Origin: Lindgomyces ingoldianus
Taxonomy: Eukaryota; Ascomycota; Dothideomycetes; Pleosporales; Lindgomycetaceae
Assembly (NCBI RefSeq): GCF_010093535.1
Contig: NW_022985185.1
Coordinates: 98,282 to 162,281, forward strand
Length of the DNA stretch: 64,000 nucleotides
Direction: 5' to 3'
Shown here: positions 1 through 12,400 of the stretch, piece after piece
Position numbering within the stretch: the first letter of the stretch is position 1
Layout: every line of letters starts with the position of its first letter
Notes under the pieces: generated by a model
What the model was told of the DNA's origin: nothing
The model's database searches: none
What the model saw: the letters and a program-made list of their open reading frames with translations, nothing else
Made by a program: the position numbers and the translations under genes

Positions 1-1048
1 GCTTAGCAGACGTATGTAAACTTATCTAACTTATTTTTAGCACTCTTAAACATGTATATAGTTTTAACTTTAAATAACTTTTAAGAAGGTGTGTTTAATG
101 TTTAGTTTATTTTTATATAGACTAAGTGTCGCGTAAGAGAGCACATGATCCTAGTGTCGCGCCTGTGTTTCGGACGAGCAGCCTGAGACACTTGGCGCCG
201 GAGCTCCCACTACATAGGCAGGCTCCCTATGAGCCTCTCATAGTCAATAGACTTGCTCCTCATTGCTCCCTGATCAGCGGTTGCGATACTAAGTAGCATT
301 TTAGCTTTCTAAAAAGCTGTAATACTATTTATATATCTTACACTATATATACCTTTAATTCTGTCTAACAAGACTGTTTAACCTAGCTACTATACTGCTG
401 CTATAGGGACAAACTACAATCTAGTCACTCTACCCCACTCTATTAGCCTAATAGCCATTACGTAGGACTGTACACCCTGCCGTCGGCCCCTACCCTCCGT
501 TCTACCTCATAAGGAATAACATTGACCCGCGTGCTTCCACGAAGCAAGGATTGTAACAGTAACTTTACAAAGCTAGCAGGCAATTGCAGGCCTATAGGCC
601 ATCTAGATACAGCCTAGTGTAAAGATGGGATGGTAAGTAGCACGGATAGCACTGAGAGCAAGCTTTCGGAGAAAGATAGGAGTGTATTGTAAGAGAGACG
701 AATCGCTGCCAAGCTTCGCTTGTCAGGATTCATGCTTATATACGAAGCACAGGTCATACGACCTCCAAACAGGTCAGGTGAGGCCATACTGGCCCGTTCT
801 GGGACATCCGGCCTTACACCTAGAGGTAAACTAGGTATAGCCTAAAGCATTCTAGAAGGCTTAAAGGTAATCTAGATACAGCCTAAAAGCTTCTTAGGTA
901 CTGCCTAAAGCTACCTAGAGCTTAAGAGCAGTTGCATTATAAAGCTATCTATGCTACACTTTTTAATAAAATAGAAGGTGTTTTACGCTAAAACATAAGG
1001 TTCTTAGCGCTAGTGCAGCTAATAATAATTCTGCATTTAACTATAACA

Positions 1049-1081
<33 letters not shown>

Positions 1082-1478
1082 GTATCTGCTTAAGAGCTTA
1101 AGCGCTTAATTAGTACGCGTACGCAAAGTAGCTAGCAAGGGCTTAGATTAATAACAGGGCATAAGCAGCTTAGTAAATAGGCAGCTTGCAAGCTAACAAT
1201 TAAAAATAAAAGGTACTTGCATTTTCTATTAGTTATAATGCTTAAGCTTATTTAACTTAGCTTGTTTTAAGCCTCCTCTAGCTACGCTGCGCATACTGCT
1301 TATTCTAAGGGGATATGTAAAGGTTTACAATCTAAGAGGTATTAAGCAGGAAACACAGGTCACAGAGAGGGAATGTAGGATAGGGGGGTAACAAGAGAGA
1401 GTAAACCTTAGGGTCGGATGCAGAGGTACAGAGGCCGAGGAGTCTATATACCCCTTGCCAAGCCCTTAGGGTGCTCAA
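1..1478. repeat. AT-rich, RIP-like decayed non-coding DNA
   Basis: No open frame longer than about 65 codons resembles a protein. The stretch is rich in TA and in cttaag/ctag-like words, with blocks such as repeated 'agcctaaa' near 840-920. This is the composition left by RIP in Pezizomycotina. A (CTA)n microsatellite and the left edge of an LTR element lie within or beside it. Confidence 0.6.
1050..1081. repeat. (CTA)n microsatellite
   Basis: About ten uninterrupted CTA/TAC triplets run here inside the AT-rich island, with no coding frame around them. Confidence 0.9.
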
Positions 1479-1767
1479 TGTAACGGCGCAGGCAAGACAA
1501 TGGGTCCGAATGCGGTATGAATCCACTCAGAGGCATATGGGAGTGCGTGGGGACTCAGAGACCTGGGAATACCAATGACACCTATAGGCCTTGTACGTAG
1601 GATATCAGAAAACTACTGAGCTAGCTACAGAGGCGAGGTGCGACTAAATACATGAGGGAATAGGGGTAACAGTAGGGGTCGGGGCCAGGTCGAGGTCGGG
1701 GCCGACACGAGGGCCTTCTGGAGGTTCCGGGCGACTTGAGATGGAACGATTCATGAGGATTGTTACA
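1479..1767. repeat. 5' LTR (289 bp)
   Basis: Starts TGTAAC and ends GTTACA, preceded by the CTCAA duplication. It differs from the partner repeat at about 13 positions counted by eye, all C/T or G/A. Confidence 0.85.
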
Positions 1768-2062
1768 CTACCCCCCCCTCTGTAGACTGATAGTCCCTAT
1801 TAGTAGTTATAGTTTAAAGTATTGCTGTTATGTCCTCTGCATCCTTAAACTAAAACTGGTCTAATTTAGCTAGGTGTCCTTGCTAAGTATTCCTTTGCAC
1901 TGCCAGCGGTGTCCTCTAAACTAAACGCCATGCGTGCGTGCCTACTCTAATAGTGATCTGTATAGATGCGCAGCCTGTTAATAATTAAGGCTTGCTAATT
2001 GTTCCTTGCTATCTGTGCAGTTATTAATCTTTAGCGTGCGTTTAGTAAGGTGACATTTAGGT

Positions 2063-2178
2063 ATTGTTAGGGGTGCCTTAAAGGTCTCTTGCTATTGAGG
2101 TAGCGGGGATGATTTAAGGCATTGTTAGGGGTGCCTAAAAGGTCCCCTGCTATTGACGTAGCAGGGATGATTTAAGGC
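2063..2178. repeat. Tandem duplication, two 58-bp units, inside the LTR element
   Basis: Unit one (2063-2120) and unit two (2121-2178) both begin attgttaggggtgcct and end gatttaaggc. A third partial unit starts at 2179. The interior of the element therefore expanded by local duplication and is not coding. Confidence 0.8.
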
Positions 2179-2664
2179 ATTATTGGGGGTGATTTGGTGG
2201 TTGATTGAGGTCTATTAGGACGTTGTTGCTATGCATTAACTCTGAATTAGGTGGGGTATAGCTTTGGGTCCCGCGGACGCAGGTTCAGCTGTTGACGGGG
2301 TGGTGGTATGGCTTGGCTAGAGCGTGTTTGACTCTGGGGTCAGGGGGTGGTTGGTCAGACATTAGCAGTTGCCTCTAATTCTAATGGGTTATTAGTAGTC
2401 TCTAAGTTTCTACCTTAGCGCCTCTATGCAACTTTTCTAAAGGCAATCCTAATTGCAGGGGATAGGAAGTTCTAAACCTAAAGGCTTTAGTTAACTAGAG
2501 GTTAATAGGATCTAGTCTATAGACTAAGTAATTTAATGTAACAGTGTAGAGGATTGTGACCTAAACTAAATTAGACGCGTCTTAGGCTTAGACGTAGTTA
2601 AACAGACAATTAATGCGATATTGTAATAAGGCTGTTACTAGCGAAAGCAAGTTTTCTAATATAA

Positions 2665-2953
2665 TGTAACAGCGCAGGCAAGACAATAGGTCTAAATGCG
2701 GTATGAATCTACTTAGAGGCATATGGGAGTGCGTGGGGACTTAGAGACCTGGGAATACTAATGACACCTATAGGCCTTGTACGTAGGATATCAGAAAACT
2801 ACTGAGCTAGCTACAGAGGCGAGGTGCGACTAAATACATAAGGGAATAGGGGTAACAGCAGGGGTCGGGGCCAGGTCGAGGTCGGGGCCGACACGAGGGC
2901 CTTCCGGAGGTTCCGGGCGACTCGAGATGGAACGATTCATGAGGATCGTTACA
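2665..2953. repeat. 3' LTR (289 bp)
   Basis: Partner of the repeat at 1479-1767 with the same length and ends, followed by the CTCAA duplication. Its first half carries TA where the other copy has CA at several places, the favoured RIP change. Confidence 0.85.
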
Positions 2954-4009
2954 CTCAAGGGTTGGATAGCTGTAACATAACCGTGACATATAGCTACTAG
3001 CTAAGAGGAAAATTCTTACACATCTTGCTTAAGTATATGCTTAATAATTACCTAGTTTTTATTATTATCTAGCCTTTATAAATTAGCTATAGAATTAGCT
3101 TATAAAAGTTATTTAGTGTGTTAGTTATTTATTATTTTTTTTTTAAAAAACTTTATAAGTAGCTGTAGTATATTATTTAAAAAGTATTATATTTTATTTA
3201 AAAGCTTAAGGTATAAGCTATATTTAATATTTTTTTAATATATTTAAGTAGTGTTGTTAAAAATGCATTTATATTAAAAGAGTAGTTTATTGTAGTCTTA
3301 GTAAAAGTAAGTAACTTAGGTGTGTAAGCAACTTGCCTGTAGGGTACGTTAAAGTGCTAAAATTTTGTTAGGGTAGAATGTTTGCTTTTGTACACCGCTC
3401 GCTTGTGAAATACGTTATCTAATCCTAGTAATTAGTGCCTTCCCTTTGTACCTTTGCCCAACATTACCCTCTTGTCCCTTGGTTTGGCCCTTCCTGCTTG
3501 ACATAGCGCTCACAGCCAGCATCTCAGCCTTTGGGCATCACCGCGCCGCAACACAACACCTAATTGTTTGCTCGCCCCTCTATACATGCCCTCTATCAGC
3601 TCTATCTAGGCTCTCTGAGATAGATCGTCTTGGGGGCATTTTTCTGCCCTTCACTCAGGCTCTTGCCCTTATGGTTAGGGTCTAAAAGTTTGACGATGAA
3701 CATCGTGCAGTACTAACACGAATGAATAAACGGGAGAAAATTCTCGGAACTGTTGAAATTGCCTTTCCCAACACTCATATTTGACTCTAAGTTAAATCTG
3801 CTATTGGTTTCAATCTAATTCCGGAGAAGTCTCGCCTCTCCCGGCAACAATGTGTCCCTGGACTTCCGTCCACGCAGATGTTGCGCTGGACATAAACCTT
3901 CATCCCCCAACACATTAGCACACCCCGTAGTATATCTTGTGTGTACCGACAGCTCACGACTTTGTCCGCTGGGATTGCTGATGTGGTACCCTACCGCAGA
4001 TGAGCCTCA
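2954..4009. other. AT-rich tail of the island, then non-coding DNA without a recognised gene
   Basis: 2960-3400 continues the AT-rich decayed DNA. From about 3420 base composition becomes normal. A 79-codon plus-strand open frame (3446-3685) resembles nothing I know and lacks coding character, so I do not call it a gene. Confidence 0.5.
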
Positions 4010-6559
4010 TTAATGGAGAACGTACTTTTGCAACTCTTTTTCCCCACTTCTCCATTTCTCCACTGCTTTCCCATGCATGTATCCATTGATGTAAATATCG
4101 CCCACGAACCGATACTCCCCACGATTGCCTTCTGGACGGAGGATGACAGGAGTGGAGCAGCCTAGCGGCACAACAACGACATCGCCAACGGCCATAAATC
4201 CCGACCCGATACCCATGCGACCCTCTTCGGTGATACAGAAACAGCGACCCATCATTCTTGAGCCAAAATGTTCTTGAAGAAATTGTCGCCGGGCCCCCGA
4301 ATCGATATTCACCTTTGCACTAGCGTAACGACGAAGTTCTCGATCAAGCGAAAGTCGCGGCAGTCTATCGCGGATCAAGGATGCGAAGACAAAATAGCAG
4401 ACAGTTAGCCAGTCAGTGGAATTGTCCCACTGCGAAGGGACCTGGTCTAGACATAAAGTCCTGCAAAATGTGTCCTGCACGAGTAGGTTGTAGTGTTCCT
4501 CTTCGTTGTCTCCGCTGTCCAATAGCAAAGCACGCCAATGAAGGAAAGCCATGAGGTAATCAGCCAATGTGCAGAGCGTTCCTACGGCAATGCCATGCAG
4601 AATGATTGTATCGACGTATATAGCGGAAATTTCAATTTTATTCCGCCGCTCATCAGCAAATCTGCATTCGGTTTTGGTTGTGCTTGCAGCAGAGAAGTCG
4701 CATATACGGGATAGAGCGGTTGTCTCAGGCATGTATGACCAATCCGGCACCCACGTAGGTAGGCTGGCCGAGCTCGTGTGAAGGGGAAAATGGATGGATT
4801 CGCAGATAATGTCGAGGCTATCCGTCGTGGAAAGGATGTAATCCACAACGTTGATGTATACGTCCTTCACGGACAAGGTGTAGTCAACAGCAAATTCGCT
4901 GCGAATCTCTTGTGGCAGGACGCCTAGAATCCCAAAGACCTTATCTCGAGGGTCTGAGCTAAGCTTTCTTCTGCATGCTCGCATCACCTCGAGGAGGGAT
5001 TCTTCGCCGAAGCCAATGAGAGAATTAAGGTCCGGAAAGCTGCCGGGGCCTTGGTACACTAGAACTTGCGAGTAAGTAGACTGATTCTGAGAGACTTTCT
5101 GGTTATTCCCCCCGGGAAAATAGTAGCCGAGGTCGTCTTTGTGGCGCCAAAAGACATGCGATGCTAGTCTGAAAACATCCCAGGGTAGCTTGGTGGAGCC
5201 ACAGTAGACCACAATATCCTTGGCATTGAAGACCTCTTGAACAACCCACAACCTCCTCCAGTAGTCTCTTTCAAATAGCGAGACTACGGCGGCAAAATCT
5301 GGTTTCCCAACCCCTGCAGATATGAGAGATTTTACGTCCTTCACAGAGTCGGCTCTCGAGGCCACCTCTTCCAGTAATGCCGCCGCTAGGTTGCTGTCAT
5401 CTGCCTCTGGACCCAGCCAGATAGCCACAGAATCTGCCTTGCTATAGATCCGTGTCATCATTTGTACCTGCTGAGTCCTTTCGTCTCTGTTCTGCTGATC
5501 GATGCAGAGCGCGTCAACCCAGACCAGAACAGTTTCTCGCTTTTCTCGAAGAGCTTCCAAAGCACCATGGAGGCTAGCGGCAACTGGAATGCTGACACTT
5601 TCAAGGATAACTCTCCGTGTATCGCTAGCATCTCCCCATGCGTAGGATATGGCGATATAGTGGGGAGGGGTTTCGAGCGACGCATGAAGGATTTCGCATT
5701 TGATTGTAGACATCCTTGCGGGTAAGATCCTTATCAGTCTGAACTCTAACTCTCGAAGCTCATTATACTGGTAAATTTTATCACCAATCACTCCAGAAGA
5801 TGATGTTCGGGAGGCGGACGGTCTAGATGTTGAGCCTGACGTAGCTGCGGAAGGCGTTTTAGTAGACCAAGGTCGCCACCCGAAGCGCGATGTTGATACA
5901 TCCGATCGAGAATCTTCTGGTAGAATCACTCCTGGAGCAGAGGGGAAACCGCCGGGGACAGGATACGAATTTCTTTCGTGTCTGCGAGACTTCATTCCTG
6001 GGGATTGACTACGCTTTTCCGAGTAGTAGTAAGCATCATCGTCGGCTGGGGAAGATGGTCGGGGGGTACGGCTACGTGCCGGTCGCAAAACCTTAATGGA
6101 GCTTCTGCGGTGGCTAAATAGTGGAGGCGATGAGGCTTGCTTAAACTTAGAAGGCGGGGAGGATGCACGGCGATTGCGTGGGGGAAGCGATGGGACTCGC
6201 TTCCTTGATCCTCGGTGTAGCGGAGGAGGTGAGGGAATTTGTTTGGTTCTAGATACTTCTCCGTGTAGCCGTGGCCAGTTCGGAATAGGAGGCGACGGGA
6301 CTCGGGGGACAGAGATGGGATGTGCTCGCATAGGTAGTGACTCCGGGTCATGGAAATCCGGGAAATCAGATCCCCTGTCACTGATGGCCTCGTTGTCAGA
6401 GTGGTAGCGACGGTGTAATGAAGGTCTTCTTTCATGGGGACCCCTTGAAAGAGGACGTCTTGTCGAGAGAGGACGTCTTGAGGCAGAATCTGCCGACAAA
6501 TACCGGTCATCAATATAGCCGAAAGTCTGGTACTCCTCAACTTCTTCCCACTCGGCCAT
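4010..6559 (-). CDS. HET-domain (heterokaryon incompatibility) protein
   Basis: A single-exon gene of 849 residues starting at the ATG at 6559. About the first 260 residues are Ser/Arg/Pro-rich and probably disordered. The HET domain follows at roughly residues 300-460, with the hallmark blocks YIAISYAWGD (about residue 300), VWVDALCIDQ and then RDERTQQVQMM, IYSKADSVAIWLG and the later RDYWRRLWVVQE. The C-terminus carries the usual tail of the family, a PVILRP block and a YINGYMHG block. HET proteins trigger cell death when incompatible hyphae fuse, and many more are present in fungal genomes than have known partners. No partner gene is visible next to it. It lies between the RIP-decayed island and the siderophore cluster. 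Its partner and biological role cannot be told from sequence. Confidence 0.93.
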   Translation of the reverse strand: MAEWEEVEEYQTFGYIDDRYLSADSASRRPLSTRRPLSRGPHERRPSLHRRYHSDNEAISDRGSDFPDFHDPESLPMRAHPISVPRVPSPPIPNWPRLHGEVSRTKQIPSPPPLHRGSRKRVPSLPPRNRRASSPPSKFKQASSPPLFSHRRSSIKVLRPARSRTPRPSSPADDDAYYYSEKRSQSPGMKSRRHERNSYPVPGGFPSAPGVILPEDSRSDVSTSRFGWRPWSTKTPSAATSGSTSRPSASRTSSSGVIGDKIYQYNELRELEFRLIRILPARMSTIKCEILHASLETPPHYIAISYAWGDASDTRRVILESVSIPVAASLHGALEALREKRETVLVWVDALCIDQQNRDERTQQVQMMTRIYSKADSVAIWLGPEADDSNLAAALLEEVASRADSVKDVKSLISAGVGKPDFAAVVSLFERDYWRRLWVVQEVFNAKDIVVYCGSTKLPWDVFRLASHVFWRHKDDLGYYFPGGNNQKVSQNQSTYSQVLVYQGPGSFPDLNSLIGFGEESLLEVMRACRRKLSSDPRDKVFGILGVLPQEIRSEFAVDYTLSVKDVYINVVDYILSTTDSLDIICESIHFPLHTSSASLPTWVPDWSYMPETTALSRICDFSAASTTKTECRFADERRNKIEISAIYVDTIILHGIAVGTLCTLADYLMAFLHWRALLLDSGDNEEEHYNLLVQDTFCRTLCLDQVPSQWDNSTDWLTVCYFVFASLIRDRLPRLSLDRELRRYASAKVNIDSGARRQFLQEHFGSRMMGRCFCITEEGRMGIGSGFMAVGDVVVVPLGCSTPVILRPEGNRGEYRFVGDIYINGYMHGKAVEKWRSGEKELQKYVLH

Positions 6560-9424
6560 AGTTACCAGAACGAAGAAGCTTGGATTATTGAATTGTGCTC
6601 AACAACGATCCGGCTGGCCGATGTTGGGAGACAAAAGTGTGAGGTCGTCAAATCTAGCCCTGTTGCCTGTGGAGGGGTAAATGAATTAGCGCCGGCCCCC
6701 AAATATTAAGTGCGGCTGAAAAGACATCGAATGTTATCCTCTTGGCACTCGACAAGGCTGAGATTATGACAGCGCGACGGTTCCGTTGAGTTGGGAAACG
6801 AAAATGAAGAGTTCTATGCTAGAGTATCAAGCAGAAATTTTTAATGCTGATATTCTCCAGGATTCCAGCAAGAAGCTCAGCAGATTTACCATCCTAGACA
6901 TGCTCCGTGTTGTGTGATAAGTGTCTATATTTTTAACTTGCTTGTTCAAGGGAAATAGTGGGGAGCATGTGTGATCGACGGCAGGAAGAAATTCATAGGG
7001 TTTCAAAGGCGGCATCTCGCGCCTGTATTCCGCGGGTGACAGAAACGTCTCGGATTTCGACCACCGACTCCCATTGTCATCCTCTAACCCCGACCATCTC
7101 CCCTACTCGCTTGTATTCGGAAAGACTATGCCGGTACATCGATAACTTGCGCAGTGGTCCACCAGCTTAAGTTATCTTTTGCCTTTCGTAACGACTTCAT
7201 CCGACTGACCTACAGACATACTATGGTCCATCTCAGGCACCTCTCTTCCATTCCCTCTGTACCTTAGGAAGAGAGTAGCTTTCATCCTACTTTCTATTTC
7301 GGACATATTTCTCAATACAGCGATGTTTTGTTGTAAAGTGCCCGCAGTCGCCCGACAACGCTAGAGGGAGTTAGGTAGGGCCAGCTTGACTTAACCCATC
7401 GGAGACCATTCGAGGGTGCTTAGAGATCACCTTTAATTGGCGCACACTTCATTTTTGTGCGATGAAAAGAGGGCGATCGGTGGGGTTCATAGACGCGCGA
7501 CGGGATCAAGCACGAAGGGATTCAGCCGTCGTGGATTTTGATTTCCGGGGCCGCCTAGTACGGAACGCAGTTCGTGTTAACTATCCCCAACGAGGGAGTC
7601 GCGACCGAAGTAGACTATCGACGAGTCCCAGTCAGGTCCTCTTCCGCTGTTTCCCATTAATCCTTCGCCATCTCCGCATTATTGCCTTAGTCATTGCTAC
7701 TGTGCCACTAGATCCTACATCCTGTACCTAGTTGCACCAATTAAAATTACAACCCCCATCACCGGCGTTGTGTGTATAGAGGGCGTCGGAAGTGTAGAAA
7801 CGAGGGTCAGTTGAGGAAGGTCGCGCCACACATTATAGTCGCTAGTTGGTACGATGCTGTGGTTACGGTTGATCTACAAAGATTCAGTGGCATTCGACAA
7901 TCGTTCCAGGGACCATAGGTAGAGAGTAGAGTGGGGTCTATGGAAACAAAATTATGAGAGTCGTGTGTGTCGCTGCTCCATGATGATTTCGGAAAGGGCC
8001 GCGATTATGTAATGGCCTCAGTCCCATTACCGCCGGAGAAGCGTGAACCCGCTCCGAACCTCGAGCTAGAGCGGAGGCAAGTTCAAGCCCTACCCCTCGC
8101 CCCTTTTTCTCATCACCTAACCAACTTACGAGTAGAAAGCTAACTAACAATGAATTTGTGCATAAATTCCCCACCAGGGAGATCGATGTCCTTATACGAG
8201 TGCTGATTTCGAGCAGTGCTTTATTCCGAAGATACTTACCATGCCCTACGCGAGACAACAAAACCCAGTCCTTCCAATTGCGCCGGCTGCAGGCTCGCCT
8301 TTATTTTGAACAGGCAACTTGGAACTTACAAATCACGAGTCTATTCCATACGTATTATGCGTGAATAGCATTTTCTAGCGAAGATTACTCTGCGGACCGA
8401 AATTTGAATAATCCACAGTTCACCTAGATCCTAGCTGCCTTCGTGTAACGCCTTTATAGCAATTGAAATAATGTGAACTTATTTGGGTATCAAAGCCCGT
8501 GATGCATTATTATCTCATGAGAGGCTGCCAGTGGCTTTTTTGTCAACACGAACCAATTGTGTCTTGCTTACACTTCAGAGCCAAGAGAGGATGGTTGGCG
8601 AAAACAGTACTATGTCTTGTCACCCAGCGTAGAATGCAAAAAGACTAAGTTATCACAGAACTTGCACCGCATTGACGTCCTTGAGTCCGGAGATAGAGAC
8701 AGCATCGGTCAAGCCAAAACATGCTGTAGTCAGTTTTCTCCTACAGGCGGCGAAGAAGGAGCTGGGTAGTGTGAGACTTAATTGCAACCTGGAGGGCTGC
8801 TCAATCAACTCAAGGATTAACTGCTCTCGCTTGTATATATGCCTCATAGCCCATCAGCCCCATCACTTGTCAATATATTACTAGCCTCTTCCAGGCTTAC
8901 AAAGTGATCTATACTTGGTCGCATTCCCTCTGACGGGTTCTTGACTAACTACCATGCAATATGTACCTAAAACGAAATATCATCAAGGGTGGTGGTATCG
9001 AGTGACTGCCTTCATTTGCATCCTTCAATCTATTTGTGTGTTATCTATAAGCCGGGGCGGTGGCGAAGTGGAAGAGTGTTGTATTTGGTGTGGAGCCTCC
9101 AGGTGCACCCATGATACATAGAGAGGTTCAGACACTATTGGATAATGACTTGGCCTCGTTACATCACCGCTACCACTACAATCCACTCGTCACCTAGATA
9201 CCACTAGTAACTGCTTTCTAGCGCGTTCCTGTCTATTCCAGAAATCTAGGGAGTTAGGTTGTCGGATCTCTTCCTTAACGAAGGCAAACTATTGATTCCA
9301 GTTGTAATTAAAACTTCAAATATCTGGCTTGGCCAAAGACTTTGACTTAACATGATAAGTCCTACTTCATCCAACACTCGCAGAATAGAGAAGCCTACTC
9401 GAAAATAAACAACCCCCAAGACAG
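6560..9424. other. 2.9-kb intergenic region, no supported gene
   Basis: Only short open frames (60-107 codons) occur, on both strands, none with family resemblance or convincing splice signals. The region contains the 5' flank of the HET gene on its left and the 3' flank of the NRPS on its right. A TGGCGAAGTGG word at about 9070 resembles a tRNA A box, but no tRNA folds around it. Confidence 0.5.
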
Positions 9425-12400
9425 TTAGCAAATTCGTTCCTCAGGTCTACCCATAAAACTCCCAAACACCTCCTCCAACTCCCCCAACAGTTCCTCCGCA
9501 ACCCTAATCCACTCCTTAAACGTGACAATCTCAACCCTCATTATATCGCCTTCAACAAAAGCTTGGATCTTCCACTCCCTCAGCGGTTCCGCATGCGGAT
9601 ACACGGTTTCAACCCTAGCTTCCGCGCCCCCAAAGTCCAAAGTCTCAACACCAATTGTCGCTTGATGCACCACAGAATCAAACCAGGTTATTTCTCCTGG
9701 ATCCCAGTCCGTGCAACTGGAAATGATTTCACTGAGCCCAATTCCTTCGTACGCCGCGGATTCGATGTGCTGGGCTTGTACGTGTTCAAGTAGGTCGCGG
9801 TAGGTCCAGGACGATTGGAATTGAATTCGCACTGGAATGTATTGCCAGCACGGCCCAATGATCCGATCGGCAGATGGTAGATCAATGTTGCGACCAGAAA
9901 CGACCTCTCCGAAAACGACATCTAAGATGGAAAGGCGGCGTGAGAGACAAAGAGCCCAAGCGGCCGTCGGAAGAGTTGCGATCGTGATCTCCCTGGGCCG
10001 GCCAGAGATATCTAGGTCGCAATAGACAGTCCCAGATTTTCGTGCCACAAGAGACTCTGAAGACATAAGAGTGCTCATTTTCGATCCTTTGAGCAAATTC
10101 TGCCAGTACGGGATGCTTTCCTGAAGTTTGTTGAAAATCACGTGGTTGACATGCTTGGAAAACGGCTCAGTCTTGGCGACAACGGTTCCAGAATAGAGAG
10201 CAGAAAGTTGTTCCAAGAGAATAGGAAGACAAATCTCGTCGTATTGGGCATGGGATATGCGGAATGCGAGGCATGATTCTCCAGTTGAAGATGTCAACAA
10301 CGTGAAGGCAACAAACGATGTGCCGTGCAGTTGCGGTTCGCCAATGTCCTTGTTGCAGAAATCTAATGCGGATGTTCGCAGATCTCCTCCTTCTGATATC
10401 GGTATCTCGTGGACTGGAACCTCAAGGGTCTTCAGGACGACACCAAGACAACGGCCAGAGACTTCTAAAAATACTGTGCGAAGAATTTCATTATAGGCCA
10501 CAAGTTTCTGACATACGTTAAACAGAAGAGTGTGATTAACGGATCCAGATAGATAGATGAGCTCGTACCGAGTAGAGTACCGTGGAGAGAACACAGTACC
10601 ATTGACAGCGACTTCCTGGAGCGGGCGTGTAGGGTATATATTTGTAATCTCCCAACTGGGATTTGCCAAAAGAGCTCGGACCTTTTCTTGGGTGAAGATA
10701 CCCTTTTCGGGGCCAAGTGCAGCAAACGGTTCCACAATCACATTTGGTGGCATTGAAGAGACCTCTTCCACTATTATGGCCATAGACGATAGAGATCGGT
10801 GTTCAAAGATCTTCGCAACAGATAGCTTCATATTGGCAAGGCGCGCCTCAGAGACGAGTCTCATCGCCCCAATAGAGTCTCCACCAAGCTGAAAAAATGT
10901 GTCGGTGGGTGAAATCTCTATCGCTGGTAGATTTAGGATACGACTCCAAAGTTCCCGCAGTCTTCCTTCCCGTTCCAAGAGAATAGAGGCCTTCACCTTA
11001 ATATTTTCCACCCGGCTGTTATTCACTCGATTCAAGACCCTCTCGGTAGAGGCTGGACCTGCTGTTCTGCTCTGTCGTATCATTTTTGCTCCTCTCTCCT
11101 CATCATCGGTCAGCACGGCGACATCCCCGAGTCTCTGGTCCAAATCATTGCACATGGCCAGGACAACCTTATCAAAAACATGCAGCATTCTTTCCATCAC
11201 GTCGGTAGTCACTGTCTGGGAGTCAAAGCTCGCCATGACTAAGAAACCACTCGCGTCGAGTGTACATACTAGCATTAGTGCGTATGTGTTGAATTTCAAC
11301 GCTTCTCGTGCCGCTTCATCGTCATTCGAGGGTACCAGGCCACTTGCTGGGGAATCCATGATATCATACTTTTCGTTATGGGAGTTCCCCGCCTTTGGGT
11401 GTAGGACCAATCCCGTTCTGAGTTCGCAGGCATTACGTGCGTCAGGACTAACGCGACGAATATGTTGCAGCCCCAAATGCTCATATGGGATTTGTTCCAC
11501 CGTCTGAATGTGAAGTTGTTCCAGGTATTGGGAGACGGAATTATCAAGGTCAAGTTGAACGCGAATAGGGACAGTCGTGATCATTGGTCCCTCAATTTGA
11601 TCGATACCACTCACTGGAGCAGATCGTCCCGTCAAGGTTTCGCCAAAGATGATGTCTGAGGATCGCATATATAATGAGGTTGTCAGTGCCCACGCGCCCC
11701 GAATTATGGTAGCAATGGTGTACGGAGATGAAGAATTTTTCATGGTGATATAATGCTCGAGAAGCGAATCCGCGCGGGTTTGGTATCCAGGATGCGGTAG
11801 AAGAGGAAATTGGTCGGGATGCACGCCCTTCAGCTTTTCCCTCCAATATGCCTCTGAGACAGGCCGGTCCAATCCAATAAGATATTTGATGAAGTCCTTG
11901 AATGATGAGGGCCGTTCCGTTTCGAGACCCTGATATGCGCGATTCACGCGTTCGACGACTAGCGGCATTGACCAACCATCGTACAGAGCATGATGTATTG
12001 TCAATACAAAATGCACGCTCGAGCTTCCAGGAGTTTCGACGATTGCGTAGCGTACAAGTGGGTCTCCAAGATCCATAGGGTTGCCGTGGTCTTGGGTGAG
12101 ATATGTGAACAGATCTGAAGCAAGTTTAATATTTTCCACTTTGTTCACCACGACTTGGAAAAGGCCTCGACCAGGGATGCTCACGATCCGCGTGCGCAAG
12201 ATATGGCTGTCGCAAGCAGCACTTCCAAACGCCCTCCAAAGGGCTTGGGCTGTCTCGATATTCGGCAGCTCGACGACTCTCTGAGCGACGTAGGCATCCG
12301 TAAACTTCGCAGACAATGCCATCAGACCCTCCTGAAGCGGCGTGCATGGATATATGTCTTCAATACACGATGATGATACTTGGCATAGCTCAGCAACTTG

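Larger units (their letters stand above)
1479..2953. mobile_element. Short non-autonomous LTR retroelement, complete with target-site duplication
   Basis: Two near-identical 289-bp direct repeats (1479-1767 and 2665-2953) both begin TGTAAC and end GTTACA, the usual TG..CA ends of LTRs. The pentamer CTCAA sits directly before the first (1474-1478) and after the second (2954-2958), which is a 5-bp target-site duplication. The 897-bp interior (1768-2664) has no open frame resembling gag or pol, so the element is either a small non-autonomous type (TRIM-like) or an internally deleted copy. The two LTRs differ only by transitions, as expected after RIP. I could not identify a clear primer-binding site by eye. 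Confidence 0.85.

Noticed and set aside
688..818. A possible 131-bp solo LTR with TGTAAG..CTTACA ends
   Set aside because: The flanking bases (TGTAT before, CCTAG after) do not match, so there is no target-site duplication, and I saw no second copy.
5992..6540. A 182-codon minus-strand open frame
   Set aside because: It overlaps the disordered N-terminal part of the HET gene in another frame and has no resemblance.
9050..9135. A tRNA gene suggested by TGGCGAAGTGG, a good A-box match
   Set aside because: The B-box candidate (GGTTCAGACAC) is poor and the seven bases before the A box have no complement at the expected acceptor-stem position.
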